A DNA stretch of 64,000 nt from an uncultured Calothrix sp. (GCA_937973965.1 CALJJQ010000008.1:1-64000); one strand, 5' to 3'. Positions 27,205 to 37,454 are shown, counted from the stretch's first letter. Notes: a model not told the origin generated them from the letters alone. Numbers and translations: made by a program.

Positions 27205-28188
27205 TTATTTCCGCTCAAATGATGCAATCAAAGGATGACGGGATGCTAATTGCTGATTTAAAGCAGTTAAAGCTGTTTCTTGGGAACGAACATGGGCATT
27301 AATAAATAAAGCAACGGTTTCCACCATTAAATTTCGTAGTTCTGCTTCCGGTTGGGTCGCGGGAAAGTCTAGAAACGATCGACCTGTGGTCGCATCAAAA
27401 GGGTCGGCGATCGCAAAATGATTGGCTCCTTCTAAAAGCAGTAAATAACTATCATCTCTACCACCTGCAAACGCTTCTTGGTAGGTACGTCTAACTGGTG
27501 TCGTTGCAGTGTCCCAGGTGACTCCATAACGATGACTACTGTTAGCAATCACTCCATCACAGGTTCCTCCCATCAACAGTAGCGGCAAGGTATCGGCAAT
27601 GGGTAAAATTGTGTTTGGTGGATAGCCTAACTGGACAATTGCAGCCGTATGAGTTCCGTAGGCAAAAGCTGCTGCAACCTGGGGGAAAAATTGTGGATTG
27701 GCACTTTCAATAGCAACCCGACCCCCAGCAGAATGTCCTCCCAGAATAATCTTATTTAAATCAAGTAAACCAGCCAAAACCCCTTGGGATTGTAAATCTT
27801 CTAACACCTGCAATAGTGAAGGTAAAGCCGAAGCAGTTGCTCCTTGACCATACATTGCTGGGGTCAACATTTGCAGATCAACACCGGGAGTCATAGCCAC
27901 CATCCCCGGTATATTTTCTGCCACCCAGGAAAACGTCACCACCACCAATCCACCTTCCGCCAATCTCACAGCTAACCACTGATAAATCTCTGGACCACAA
28001 TTGATACCATTAAAAAAAATTACCACCGGAAAGGGAGACCCTTGGGGATTGGCAGGAACAATACCGAAATTCTGCTCCTCCTCGCTACCTGAAACTTGGG
28101 CCGGATAAAATACCTTCAGGTGAATGGTATTATGGGGGGGAGCGACACCCTCAACCGTAGTCGCCCGAAACAGCGATCGCACGTCCAT
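27205..28188 (-). CDS. Alpha/beta hydrolase, chlorophyllase/PAF-acetylhydrolase-like
   Basis: A 327-residue hydrolase. The nucleophile motif GGHSAGGRVAIESA lies near residue 170, the oxyanion strand VVIFFNGINCGPEIYQWLAVRLAEGG near residue 55, and the likely catalytic His in LEGANHFAIADPF. The pattern resembles the chlorophyllase and platelet-activating-factor-acetylhydrolase branch. No signal peptide is seen. Its stop is about 30 bases before the start of the OmpA-like gene, so co-transcription is likely. The substrate is unknown. Confidence 0.75.
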   Translation of the reverse strand: MDVRSLFRATTVEGVAPPHNTIHLKVFYPAQVSGSEEEQNFGIVPANPQGSPFPVVIFFNGINCGPEIYQWLAVRLAEGGLVVVTFSWVAENIPGMVAMTPGVDLQMLTPAMYGQGATASALPSLLQVLEDLQSQGVLAGLLDLNKIILGGHSAGGRVAIESANPQFFPQVAAAFAYGTHTAAIVQLGYPPNTILPIADTLPLLLMGGTCDGVIANSSHRYGVTWDTATTPVRRTYQEAFAGGRDDSYLLLLEGANHFAIADPFDATTGRSFLDFPATQPEAELRNLMVETVALFINAHVRSQETALTALNQQLASRHPLIASFERK

Positions 28189-28254
28189 AACGATGTATTA
28201 ATTAGCTACAAGTATCATCCTATCGCTTTCTCCCCAGGCTGAAGCATTCTGCAC

Positions 28255-29754
28255 CTAGTGACTCAACACCTCCTCACCTCGTCGATACAATTCCCTGGCA
28301 TAATCCGTCCAAGTACCCTGTCCCCAGTAACGAAAACAGCTTGTTTGCAGTAATAAATTATATAACAATGCCGTTTGATAATCTTCCCGTTGGGTGACAC
28401 TTGGATCTTGAGCAACTAATTTGTCATATTTAGCATGAAATCGGGCACTCAGTTGGTACATTGGTTCTAAAACATTTTCATAACCCTTGACCCAACTTAA
28501 ATCATTAGTCCAGGAAGCTCCATCCAGATGAAATTGATGGTCAGTATTTTTTAACTCTTGAATTGCCTGTTCTACCGCGACAGAATTTAAATTATCAAGA
28601 TTGACTTTTTGCCAAATTTTATGTTGATTAACAGCTTGAATTTGTGGATAATCTGATTCCGTGATTCCCGTATTTGCAATCAACTCTAAATATTCCGTTC
28701 CATTCATTGCCACAACCCCTTGATAATTACCACCCCCATCTCTGATTTCTTGATAAACCCGAAATAAATCGCGGGGATATTCATTCATCATCACCCCTCC
28801 ATTTTCTCCATCAGCGATTTGGGTGACTAAAGCCGGGATTTGATAATTACCAACCTGCTGTTTTCCTTTCCCTTTGGCTTCAAAATAGGGTTGCATCTGT
28901 GCCACTAATTTGGTATCCGAACCCTGGGTTTTAATTAAAGCTGTAATCCCAATTGTTTCTCCTTGGGAATTCCGCGCGATTAACTGATTCGGAATATATT
29001 TTTGTTCCTGTTGCAAATGGCTTCCATCCAAGTTCTCCACGGAATGTTCTTGCACCATCAACCATCTATATCCACATTCCTTCAAAGCTTGAATATAAGC
29101 AAATAAGGTATCCGGATGATTCGGTAAATGCATTTCCGGAGGTGAAAAACCCTTCACCCGCTTTAAGGCTGCAACACCAAAAATGGAGGTAAACTCATGT
29201 TGCCAAGCTTGGATATGCAACTTAATATCGGGAATCGGAGTGGAAGGAACCACCCCATGACTCCACATGGTTCCTAACCATTCCACATGGGGTTGATATT
29301 GGACTTCGCAGGTAATTCGTTTCAGGTTATTCAAAATGTCATCGCGTTGCATTTGTCGCAACCCCCACAACAAATTACCCGAATAATCCAGCATAATCCG
29401 CGGATTACACCCCTGCTGAATCAACTCAGGAATAAATTCCCCCATTCTGCCATAACACCACGCAAAAACTCCTGCATTGTAATTATCACCATCGTGGGGA
29501 TGGTCGAACATATGTTGGAGATTGCTAATCAACGCACCATTAACACCTGCGGGAATTGTCGGTTGATGCATGTGTAAAGCGCAAGCAAACCCAGCTTGGA
29601 TATTATCGATTTTGAGATTGGTGCAATTCTGATATACTTCCTGATTGTGATTAGTTAAAGTCTGAATTTCCGACTCATAACCACAAATCCGAGGAAGATG
29701 GGATGGTAGACCTGCCAATAGATCAAATAATTCAGTAGATACGGGTGTATACAT
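28255..29754 (-). CDS. Glycoside hydrolase family 57 protein
   Basis: A 499-residue protein. The family-57 N-terminal strand FACALHMHQPTIP lies near residue 56 with the metal/active-site HxHQP. RIMLDYSGNLLWGL and VKGFSPPEMHLPNHP (a Glu in the catalytic region) follow, and WLMVQEHSV and GGVMMNEYPRDLF are other typical blocks. GH57 enzymes act on alpha-glucans such as glycogen (amylopullulanase or branching activity); the exact activity is not deducible. No signal peptide is seen, so it is probably cytosolic. Confidence 0.8.
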   Translation of the reverse strand: MYTPVSTELFDLLAGLPSHLPRICGYESEIQTLTNHNQEVYQNCTNLKIDNIQAGFACALHMHQPTIPAGVNGALISNLQHMFDHPHDGDNYNAGVFAWCYGRMGEFIPELIQQGCNPRIMLDYSGNLLWGLRQMQRDDILNNLKRITCEVQYQPHVEWLGTMWSHGVVPSTPIPDIKLHIQAWQHEFTSIFGVAALKRVKGFSPPEMHLPNHPDTLFAYIQALKECGYRWLMVQEHSVENLDGSHLQQEQKYIPNQLIARNSQGETIGITALIKTQGSDTKLVAQMQPYFEAKGKGKQQVGNYQIPALVTQIADGENGGVMMNEYPRDLFRVYQEIRDGGGNYQGVVAMNGTEYLELIANTGITESDYPQIQAVNQHKIWQKVNLDNLNSVAVEQAIQELKNTDHQFHLDGASWTNDLSWVKGYENVLEPMYQLSARFHAKYDKLVAQDPSVTQREDYQTALLYNLLLQTSCFRYWGQGTWTDYARELYRRGEEVLSH

Positions 29755-30054
29755 GGGAGACCATCATGGATGACAATCTCATTTTCAAGCATAGATACAC
29801 ATAATGATGGGAAAATGCGGAATATATTAAGTAAGTTTTTCGGATTTAGCAGAATCACTAACGGGGAAGTTAAGGAAGGATGGACACCCCAGAAATCGAG
29901 TTTCCTAAAGAAGCCCAATTTCTCATCCAACCCAGATTTGATATATAACCCAGAGAGTTGCAATATACAGCACCCCTGCACTTGGACACAAAACTAGAAT
30001 TCATAAAATATAGGAATTCCAGTTTTAAAAATCAGATTTATCATCAACATCAAA

Positions 30055-30128
30055 CGGGCGAGAAGGGATTCGAACCCCTGACACCGTGGTCCGTAGCCAC
30101 GTGCTCTAGTCCACTGAGCTACACGCCC
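30055..30128 (-). tRNA. tRNA-Arg (anticodon ACG)
   Basis: Read on the minus strand it begins GGGCGTGTAGCTCAG and has the T-arm GGGGTTCGAATCCC. The anticodon stem is CGTGG/CCACG around the loop CTACGGA, so the anticodon is ACG. The acceptor arm pairs except for one U-U at position 6-67, and the discriminator is G. The CCA is not encoded. Confidence 0.95.
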
Positions 30129-30165
30129 TTACAAGAAAAATATAATAGCAGACAATTAGGAGATT

Positions 30166-30723
30166 ATGCAAGATAATTTTTCGCCAAACCAGACAAAGCC
30201 TGTAAATCTGACCCATCTCGACCCCACTGGGTCAGCGCAGATGGTTGATGTATCTGAGAAAGAAGCGACTGTTCGTACGGCTGTGGCAATGGCTAGGGTG
30301 AGGATGCGACCAGAAACCCTAGCTGCGATTCAAGCGGGAAATGCACCGAAGGGGGATGTGTTGGCAACAGCACGGATTGCTGGAATTATGGCCGCAAAGC
30401 AAACTGCAAATTTAATTCCCTTGTGTCATCCTTTGCCTTTGCAAAAAATTGAGTTACTGATTTTTCCGCAACCGGAACTACCGGGGTATGAAATTCAAGC
30501 TACTGTGAAAACGAAGGCTGAGACGGGGGTGGAAATGGAAGCGTTAACGGCTGTTTCGGTAGCTGCGTTGACGTTGTACGATATGGCTAAGGCGTTGGAA
30601 AAGTCGATTGTGATTGAATTCATTCGTTTGGTGAGTAAGCGAGGTGGTAAGTCGGGGGATTTTGGATCAGAATGCAGGATTCAGGAGACAGAATACATAC
30701 AGCAGTCCGAGCGGGATTTGTGA
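30166..30723 (+). CDS. moaC: Cyclic pyranopterin monophosphate synthase
   Basis: A 185-residue enzyme of molybdenum cofactor synthesis that makes cyclic pyranopterin monophosphate from the MoaA product. Visible family blocks are [52 protein letters not shown] and the substrate-binding GGKSG. An AGGAG site precedes the ATG. The last ~19 residues after KSGDF ([18 protein letters not shown]) extend past the usual end and are encoded by CAGGAGACAGAATAC, a word also found between genes near 62884-62900, so the original stop seems lost to repeat DNA. Confidence 0.95.
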   Translation: MQDNFSPNQTKPVNLTHLDPTGSAQMVDVSEKEATVRTAVAMARVRMRPETLAAIQAGNAPKGDVLATARIAGIMAAKQTANLIPLCHPLPLQKIELLIFPQPELPGYEIQATVKTKAETGVEMEALTAVSVAALTLYDMAKALEKSIVIEFIRLVSKRGGKSGDFGSECRIQETEYIQQSERDL

Positions 30724-30825
30724 AATCTTAGATGTAGGGCAGTCATCAGTCAACGGCACGCTATTTTTCGCGACTTAAATCGGATTGCTGTATATGTTAC
30801 TAGGTGTAATTGTTTTGGGTCAATC

Positions 30826-33684
30826 ATGAATCAACTTCTATCTTATTTTTTATTGCTTTTACTATCTCAGCGCTTATCTGTGCTTTTTTGTATATTTATC
30901 TTTTCAATATTGGGAAATTTTTTTTTGACCACAAAACGAAGTCAAGCAGAAATTATTCCTGATAATACCCTGGGTGTAGAATCAACTAATATTAACACCT
31001 CTGGAATCAGAGATATAATTGGTGGTGGTGCGGTTCGGGGTAATAATTTATTTCACAGTTTCCAAGAATTTAAGATTCCTCCTCAACGGGAAGCCTATTT
31101 TACGAATCCAGAGGAAGTAAGTAATATTATCGGTCGAATTACGGGTGGTAATCCGGCGCAAATTGATGGTGTTTTAGGGGTGTTGGGAAATGCTAATTTA
31201 TTTTTAATTAATCCTAATGGGATTATCTTTGGTCAGGAAGCACGGTTAGATTTGCAGGGGAGTTTTTTCGCAAGTACGGCTGATAGTATTTTGTTTAGCA
31301 ATGGATTTGCTTTTAGTGCGAAAAATCCCCAAACACCCCCCTTACTAACAATTAATGTTCCCCTTGGTTTGCAAATGGGTACGAATCCCGGTGTTATTAT
31401 CAACCAATCTCAAACCACAAATGCTGCTTTTGTCGGACGAATTAATCCTGTTATTCCGATTGATAATAATCAAGTGGGTTTAGGGGTAAATCCTGGTCAA
31501 ACGATAGCTTTAATTGGTGGTGATATTATTGTTGATAATGGTTATTTAACAGCCCCAACAGGGAATATTTTTTTAGGAAGTGTGGAGAATTCAGGAATTG
31601 TAAATTTAGTTAATACTACTACCGGAATTGAGCTAAATTATCAAGGAATTAGGGAATTTGGTAAAATTGCGATCGCAAATAATTCGTTGCTCAATACAAG
31701 TGGGGTGGGTGGTGGTTCGATCCAAATTCGGGCTAATACTTTCAGTTTGGATAATTCTCGTATTTATTCCCTAACTTTAGGAAATACTCATGGTCAAAAT
31801 ATTGATATTCATGCTAATAGTATTCATCTCCAAAATGGCGGTCAAATGTCCACCACGACCCAAGGTGCAGGAAATAGCGGTAATATCTATCTTTATGCGG
31901 AAAAATTAGCCCAGATTCAGGGTATTAGCTTGGAACAATTTCAAGCTAGTTTGGGAGCATATTTAGCTACGGGAATAATTGACCCTTTTAACCCCAATAT
32001 TTCCCTAATTACCGCAACAGAAAGCACCGGTAATGCGGGTAATATATTCCTCCAATCTCCAGATATTAGTTTGCGTGATGGAACTGTATTTATCAGTGGG
32101 ACTTTGGGTGCTGGAAATGGTGGAAATTTAATTATTAATGCTAAAAATTTAGAAATTATTGGTTCGGGAATTAATAGTGGTAGCTATCGAGGTAGTACAG
32201 GTAAAGGTGGAGATATTAAATTTCAAGTTGAACGCTTACAATTAAGGGATGGTTCGGCAATTGGGAGTGAAACTCGTAGCGACCAACCTTCTGGACGCAT
32301 CACTATCACTGCGACCGAATCGGTGGAAATGTCTAATAATTTGAACGAATCGGTGTTGGGGACAATTATTGTCTCCTCTACTAGTGGTGGAAGTGGTGCT
32401 GCTGGGGATATTAACATCAATACTAAACGCTTAGTTGTTAAGGATGGTGCTTCCATTAATTCCGATAGCGGTGCAACCATTGCACCTGGTCAATTTGTGA
32501 CGGTGGGTGGTTCAGGGGGAAATATTACCATTCATGGAAGCGAATCAGTGGATGTCAGTGGTGTTTCCGGGTTAATTTTGGGTGGATTTCGTTTTCCTAG
32601 TATTTTAGCAACACAAACCCTAACTGCAAGTAAAGGTGGTGACATCCGGATTGTGACTCCAGTGCTAAGGTTAACCGAGGGAGGACGTATCTCTGCTGCT
32701 TCCGTATTTGGTCGGGGTGATGCTGGTAATATTCAAATTGATGCGAACCAAATTCTGGTGAGTGGAACTGGTTTAAACGGCGAATTCGTCAGTCGGATTG
32801 ATGCTTCGGTGGGGACATTATTCACCGGTGAAGAAATAATCGGAAATGGTGGTTCCCTGACTCTGAATGGGAATGAATTGGTGATTCGGAATCAAGGGAC
32901 TGTAAGTGTCCAAAATGCGGGTTCAGGTACTGGTGGAAATATTAATGTGACTGGGAAGAATATTCTGTTATCAGACCAGGGGAAAATTGACGCAACCACT
33001 GGAGCTGGTCAGGGAGGAAATATTACATTACGCACCCAAAATTTATTTTTGCGTCGTGGAAGTTTAATTCAGACTGATGCACAAAGTGCTAATGGGGGAA
33101 ATATTCAGATTGATTCTCGTTTGATTGTGGCTTTTCCCCAGGAGAATAGCGATATTACAGCCAATGCCATCATAGGTAATGGTGGCAGTATTAATATTAC
33201 CACCCAAGGTATTTTTGGTTTGCAGGTTGTAGATAAACTAACTCCTAGGAGTGATATTACAGCTAGTTCCGAGTTAGGAGTGAACGGGGTAATCACCATC
33301 AAAACTTTTGATCCAGAACCGAAAGTGATTGAACAGTTACCTTTAGATTTGATTGATCAGTCCGAAGAAATAGCCCAAACCTGTTCAATTCAAGCGAGAA
33401 GTAATAGTTTTATAGCTACGGGAAGGGGTGGTATTCAACCGAACCCCCAGGAATCCCTCAACCTCACCTCTCCCTGGTTGGATTGGCGATTATCTGCACA
33501 AAAAAATACAAATTTACCACGGAGCAATAGACCGAATCAGCAACACCCCGTCATCGAGGCAAAACCAACCCTAGTCGAAGCTAATCAACTCGTTATTGAT
33601 GAATCTGGTAAAGTAAAACTTGTTGCAAATTTAATAAAGGTTCATCGTGATTTTACTGACAAAAACCATACATGTGAGAAATAA
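30826..33684 (+). CDS. Two-partner-secretion exoprotein (filamentous haemagglutinin-like)
   Basis: A 952-residue secreted protein. An N-terminal hydrophobic export signal (SVLFCIFIFSILGNFFLTT) precedes the TPS/haemagglutination-activity domain at about residues 45-160: EIIPDNTLGVESTNIN, GGAVRGNNLFHSFQEF, ANLFLINPNGIIFGQEARLDLQGSFFAST. The rest is Gly/Asn/Ile-rich beta-helix repeat (GNIxI, GGNIxL units). The C-terminal segment has one Cys (AQTCSI). Export would need a TpsB/ShlB-like pore, which is not in the window. DUF928 and CHASE2 genes follow at once, an association I know from other cyanobacteria. Confidence 0.85.
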   Translation: MNQLLSYFLLLLLSQRLSVLFCIFIFSILGNFFLTTKRSQAEIIPDNTLGVESTNINTSGIRDIIGGGAVRGNNLFHSFQEFKIPPQREAYFTNPEEVSNIIGRITGGNPAQIDGVLGVLGNANLFLINPNGIIFGQEARLDLQGSFFASTADSILFSNGFAFSAKNPQTPPLLTINVPLGLQMGTNPGVIINQSQTTNAAFVGRINPVIPIDNNQVGLGVNPGQTIALIGGDIIVDNGYLTAPTGNIFLGSVENSGIVNLVNTTTGIELNYQGIREFGKIAIANNSLLNTSGVGGGSIQIRANTFSLDNSRIYSLTLGNTHGQNIDIHANSIHLQNGGQMSTTTQGAGNSGNIYLYAEKLAQIQGISLEQFQASLGAYLATGIIDPFNPNISLITATESTGNAGNIFLQSPDISLRDGTVFISGTLGAGNGGNLIINAKNLEIIGSGINSGSYRGSTGKGGDIKFQVERLQLRDGSAIGSETRSDQPSGRITITATESVEMSNNLNESVLGTIIVSSTSGGSGAAGDININTKRLVVKDGASINSDSGATIAPGQFVTVGGSGGNITIHGSESVDVSGVSGLILGGFRFPSILATQTLTASKGGDIRIVTPVLRLTEGGRISAASVFGRGDAGNIQIDANQILVSGTGLNGEFVSRIDASVGTLFTGEEIIGNGGSLTLNGNELVIRNQGTVSVQNAGSGTGGNINVTGKNILLSDQGKIDATTGAGQGGNITLRTQNLFLRRGSLIQTDAQSANGGNIQIDSRLIVAFPQENSDITANAIIGNGGSINITTQGIFGLQVVDKLTPRSDITASSELGVNGVITIKTFDPEPKVIEQLPLDLIDQSEEIAQTCSIQARSNSFIATGRGGIQPNPQESLNLTSPWLDWRLSAQKNTNLPRSNRPNQQHPVIEAKPTLVEANQLVIDESGKVKLVANLIKVHRDFTDKNHTCEK

Positions 33685-33768
33685 ATGTATTGGATAGAGA
33701 AACATCGAGTTTTCTTGCCAAAAAGTAAAGTTAGCAAAACTTATTGTTAGTAAAAGCGAGTTTCCATC

Positions 33769-34536
33769 ATGATTGCCAATCGAATACATTTAAGTATAAT
33801 TGGAGTTTGGTGCTGTATATTTTTTTCGGCATTGCCTCTGCGTGCGGAAATGGTGATAGAACCAGTGATGAGTGGATTTCAGCCACCACCAGGTCGGGAT
33901 CGACCCGCAGGAGGTACAGCATCAGGGGGTTCCCGTCCAGTCCATCAGACTTGTTTTCCCAACCCAGCAAAACATCAAGAATTATTAACAGCAGTGACTC
34001 CCGGACATCACCTGGGCTTAACTATGATGAAACGACCTGAATTTGTGGTGTATCTACCCTTGACAAAGGCCAAGGTAGGGGAGTTGAGTATATTTGATCA
34101 GCAAATGCGGGGAGTGTATCAAATGAATGTGGCGATTAATGGACGTACTGGATTTGTCGGTATGGCTTTACCCCAGGAAGTACCCGATTTAGTTCCCAAT
34201 CAACCCTACTACTGGACATTTGCGCTAGTATGTAATGAACGCGATCGCACCGAAGATTTAGTCGTTGGTGGTTGGATTGAAAGAACCGAAATCAACCGAG
34301 ATTTGCGATCGCATTTAGAAAAAGCATCCTTTTTGCAAAGAGTTTCCCTATTAGCTCGCAACGGTTACTGGTATGATGCGATCGCGGAAGTCCTCAATCA
34401 ACCCGCAGTTGCAAATCAAATAATCACAACTAAAGCCTGGGAAAATTTACTCACATCCGTGGGACTGAATCACATAGCCCAAAAACCTATTCATGACTCC
34501 CTGCTTTTGAGCAGACGCAAACCTGACGATATCTAA
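33769..34536 (+). CDS. DUF928 exported protein
   Basis: A 255-residue protein with a signal peptide (MIANRIHLSIIGVWCCIFFSALPLRAE). The pattern RDRPAGGTASGGSRPVHQTCF, then LTAVTPGHHLGLTMMKRPEFVVYLP and VPNQPYYWTFALVCN is the DUF928 family. The C-terminal GYWYDAIAEVLNQP helix region is also typical. Function is unknown; the family is found next to TPS exoproteins and CHASE2-domain genes in cyanobacteria. It lies 84 bases after the exoprotein and 8 bases before the kinase gene, so a single transcript is likely. Confidence 0.85.
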   Translation: MIANRIHLSIIGVWCCIFFSALPLRAEMVIEPVMSGFQPPPGRDRPAGGTASGGSRPVHQTCFPNPAKHQELLTAVTPGHHLGLTMMKRPEFVVYLPLTKAKVGELSIFDQQMRGVYQMNVAINGRTGFVGMALPQEVPDLVPNQPYYWTFALVCNERDRTEDLVVGGWIERTEINRDLRSHLEKASFLQRVSLLARNGYWYDAIAEVLNQPAVANQIITTKAWENLLTSVGLNHIAQKPIHDSLLLSRRKPDDI

Positions 34537-34544
34537 GCACCTGA

Positions 34545-36746
34545 ATGTGGAAGCGGCTGACCAAAACAATTTTACAGATGCGAAGGATCGAAATCACAGC
34601 TGTGGCTGTCACCTTCGCAATCTTGGGTTTGCAATATTTGGGAGGATTGCAATTATTAGAATGTGCAATTTTAGACCAGTGGTTTCGCCTTCGGGCACCG
34701 GAATCTGGTAAGGACTATGTAGTTTTTGTGACAATTAGTGAGGAGGATATCACTAATCTAGGTAGTTGGCCCATCTCCGACAAAACTCTAGCTCAAGCCA
34801 TCAAAAATATCAAAAATCAGCAACCGCAAGTAATTGGTTTAGATTTATACCGTAATTTACCAGTAGGAGAGGGAAGAGAAGAATTATTAGAAGTGTATAC
34901 CTCAACACCAAATTTAATTGGGGTTAAAAAGGTATTAAATAGTCAGCAGGCAAAGATTTCAGTTCCCCAATTACCCCAAGAACCCCAACAGGTTGCAGCT
35001 AGCGATTTATTATTAGATGAGGACGGACGTATTCGTCGTCATCTTTTATCATTACGGGACACGACCGGAAAAACCTATTTTACTCTAGGAAGTAAGTTAG
35101 CTCTCACCTACCTTGCAGCGAAAAATATCCAACCCATACCCAGTCATAATTATTCACGTTTGAGATTAGGGAAAGCAGCTTTTTCTCCTCTGACAGGGAA
35201 TATAGGAGGGTATATAAATACGGATTTTGGCGGGTATCAAATTTTAGCTAATTTTCAAATTTTGCGACAAGGTTTTCAGAAAATATCAATTACAGACGTA
35301 TTAAATAATCAAATTCCCCTCCATTTATTTACTGGAAAAGTAGTTCTAATTGGTTCCATCGCCGAAAGTGTCAGCAATCAATTTTATACACCCTATACTA
35401 CCAATATTAAAACAGCATGGTTTGGTGTTGAGATTCATGCAAATCTAGCTAACCAAATTATTTCCTCAGCTTTAGAAGGTCGGCAAATTTTGCAGGGAAT
35501 TCCGGAAAAACTGCAATGGCTATGGATTTTTATCTGGTCTTGGTTAGGTGCTTGGTGGGGATGGGGTATGTGTAAAAAAAACCAGAATTCTGTGGTCAGA
35601 TTTGCAATTTTATCTCCCGGTTTTTTCTCCAGAGACTTACCCCAACAAATAATCATTGGATTTGTGCTGTTAAGTGTGGGTTTAATTTTTAGCAGTTATT
35701 TATTATTTCTCTTTGGTTGGTGGATAACCCTAGCTGCACCTTATTCTGCTTGTATTGCAGCTTTTTTAATTAACCATAGCTATCGTTTACGCAAAGGTTT
35801 AGTCATTTATCGTCAACGTTTAGCTGATTATATGCAAAGCCTAGAGGCAAAAGTACAACAACGAACCCAGGAACTGCAAGAAAAAAATATCGCTTTAGAA
35901 ACAGCAAAACAATCAGCTGAACGAGCTAATCTTGCAAAAAGTACCTTTTTAGCGAATATGAGTCACGAATTGCGTACCCCTTTGAATATTATTTTAGGTT
36001 TTACCCAGGTGATGGGGACGCAACAAAATCTCAGCCATGAACAACAAAAACAACATTTAGAAACAATCAATCGCGCTGGGGAACATTTACTCTCGTTAAT
36101 TAATGATATTTTAGAAATTTCTAAAATTGAAGCTGGACGGATATCGGTTAATATTAACAGCTTTGATTTATTGAGCATGATTGAAAATTTAAAAAGAATG
36201 TTTGAATTGAAAGCCAAAGCCAAAAATTTATTTTTTTATTTAGAAGTAGCAGCAAATACACCTCAATACATTCAAGCCGACGAAGGTAAATTACGCCAAA
36301 TTCTGATTAATATTTTAGGGAATGCTATTAAATTTACAGAACAAGGATGGATTCGGTTTCGAGTTAAACAAGATTCTGGTAATGGGGGAGAAACTCATAC
36401 ACTCATAATGGAAATTGAAGATACTGGTTCGGGAATTGCCCCAGATGATATGCAAAGAATTTTTGAAGCCTTTGAACAAACTGACATTGGTCGCAAATCA
36501 ACGGAAGGTTCCGGATTAGGTCTGACTATTAGCTATCAATTCATTAAACTGATGGGTGGAAAAATTGATGTTAAAAGTCAAGTGAATCGGGGCAGTACTT
36601 TTATCTTAGAAATACCAATTATTATCTGTCAACCATCAATCGAATATACTGTTGAATCAGAAATACTGTTACCGGATAAAAAAGTGATTGGGTTAGCAGC
36701 AAATCAACCCAAATATAAAATCCTGATTGCCGACGATCATCGATAG
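34545..36746 (+). CDS. CHASE2 sensor histidine kinase, cut short by an in-frame stop
   Basis: A 733-residue product. Order: N-terminal membrane helix, extracellular CHASE2 sensor (about residues 40-310; DQWFRLR, ISEEDITNLGSWPISDKTLAQ), a cluster of C-terminal membrane helices (about 325-415), coiled coil, HisKA with phospho-accepting His474 in FLANMSHELRTPLN, and an intact HATPase (NAIKFTEQG, DTGSGIAPDD, GSGLGLTIS). A receiver domain begins (KILIADDHR) but stops at TAG 36744-36746. The same frame continues with a full receiver up to 37319, so the ancestral protein was a 924-codon hybrid kinase. The ATG lies 8 bases after DUF928. Confidence 0.85.
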   Translation: MWKRLTKTILQMRRIEITAVAVTFAILGLQYLGGLQLLECAILDQWFRLRAPESGKDYVVFVTISEEDITNLGSWPISDKTLAQAIKNIKNQQPQVIGLDLYRNLPVGEGREELLEVYTSTPNLIGVKKVLNSQQAKISVPQLPQEPQQVAASDLLLDEDGRIRRHLLSLRDTTGKTYFTLGSKLALTYLAAKNIQPIPSHNYSRLRLGKAAFSPLTGNIGGYINTDFGGYQILANFQILRQGFQKISITDVLNNQIPLHLFTGKVVLIGSIAESVSNQFYTPYTTNIKTAWFGVEIHANLANQIISSALEGRQILQGIPEKLQWLWIFIWSWLGAWWGWGMCKKNQNSVVRFAILSPGFFSRDLPQQIIIGFVLLSVGLIFSSYLLFLFGWWITLAAPYSACIAAFLINHSYRLRKGLVIYRQRLADYMQSLEAKVQQRTQELQEKNIALETAKQSAERANLAKSTFLANMSHELRTPLNIILGFTQVMGTQQNLSHEQQKQHLETINRAGEHLLSLINDILEISKIEAGRISVNINSFDLLSMIENLKRMFELKAKAKNLFFYLEVAANTPQYIQADEGKLRQILINILGNAIKFTEQGWIRFRVKQDSGNGGETHTLIMEIEDTGSGIAPDDMQRIFEAFEQTDIGRKSTEGSGLGLTISYQFIKLMGGKIDVKSQVNRGSTFILEIPIIICQPSIEYTVESEILLPDKKVIGLAANQPKYKILIADDHR

Positions 36747-37319
36747 AGTCGAGAAGTACTAGTAAACTTATTTACAGGAATTGGTTTTCAAACTCAACAA
36801 GCAGAAAATGGCGAAGAAGCAATTAAATTATGGTCAGAATGGCAACCAGACCTAATCTGTATGGATATGCAAATGCCAATCATTAATGGTTACGAAGCCA
36901 GTAAATTTATTAAATCCAATTCTCCAGAAAAATCCACTCCAATTATTGCCGTGAGTGCAAATGCATTTATTGAAGATCAACAGCAGGCTTTAGCTGTAGG
37001 TTGTGATGACTTCATTAGCAAACCTTTTTCCACCAATAAATTATTAGCAGCCATCGGTAGACAGTTAAATATCAGTTATGCCTATGAGGATGAAGCATCA
37101 GTGAAGATAAATGTAAATACCGAAAAAATTAAATCGTCTTTAGGGAAAACATCACCAGAATGGCGAGAAAGATTATACAATGCTTCCTGTTTATGTGATG
37201 ATAATCAAGTTTTTGATTTGCTCAAAGAATTACCACAATCCGAACAGCAGCTACAAAGAAAAATCGCCGAATTAGCCCAGAACTTTAGATTCGATCTTAT
37301 CATTGAGTTAATCAGTTAA
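36747..37319 (+). pseudogene. Receiver domain severed from the CHASE2 kinase by an amber codon
   Basis: In the same frame as the upstream kinase, immediately after TAG 36744-36746, the sequence reads SREVLVNLFTGIGFQTQQ, the phospho-Asp motif ICMDMQMPIINGYEA, IIAVSANAFIEDQ and the conserved Lys in FISKPF, followed by a C-terminal helical tail. No frameshift or other damage is seen, so the break is recent, or the codon is read through. Internal starts such as ATG 36861 would miss the first part of the domain and are unlikely to make a folded receiver. Confidence 0.85.
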
Positions 37320-37454
37320 TAGTTAAACTCCCATCCTGTACCAAGAAAAGTTGATGGATTTTCAGCACCCAGTATAAATCTTAAGGTAAAGTATAGTGGT
37401 TCCAAATCTGGTGAAGTACATTTTCTCAGCTAATAACCTTTTCCTACAAGACTT

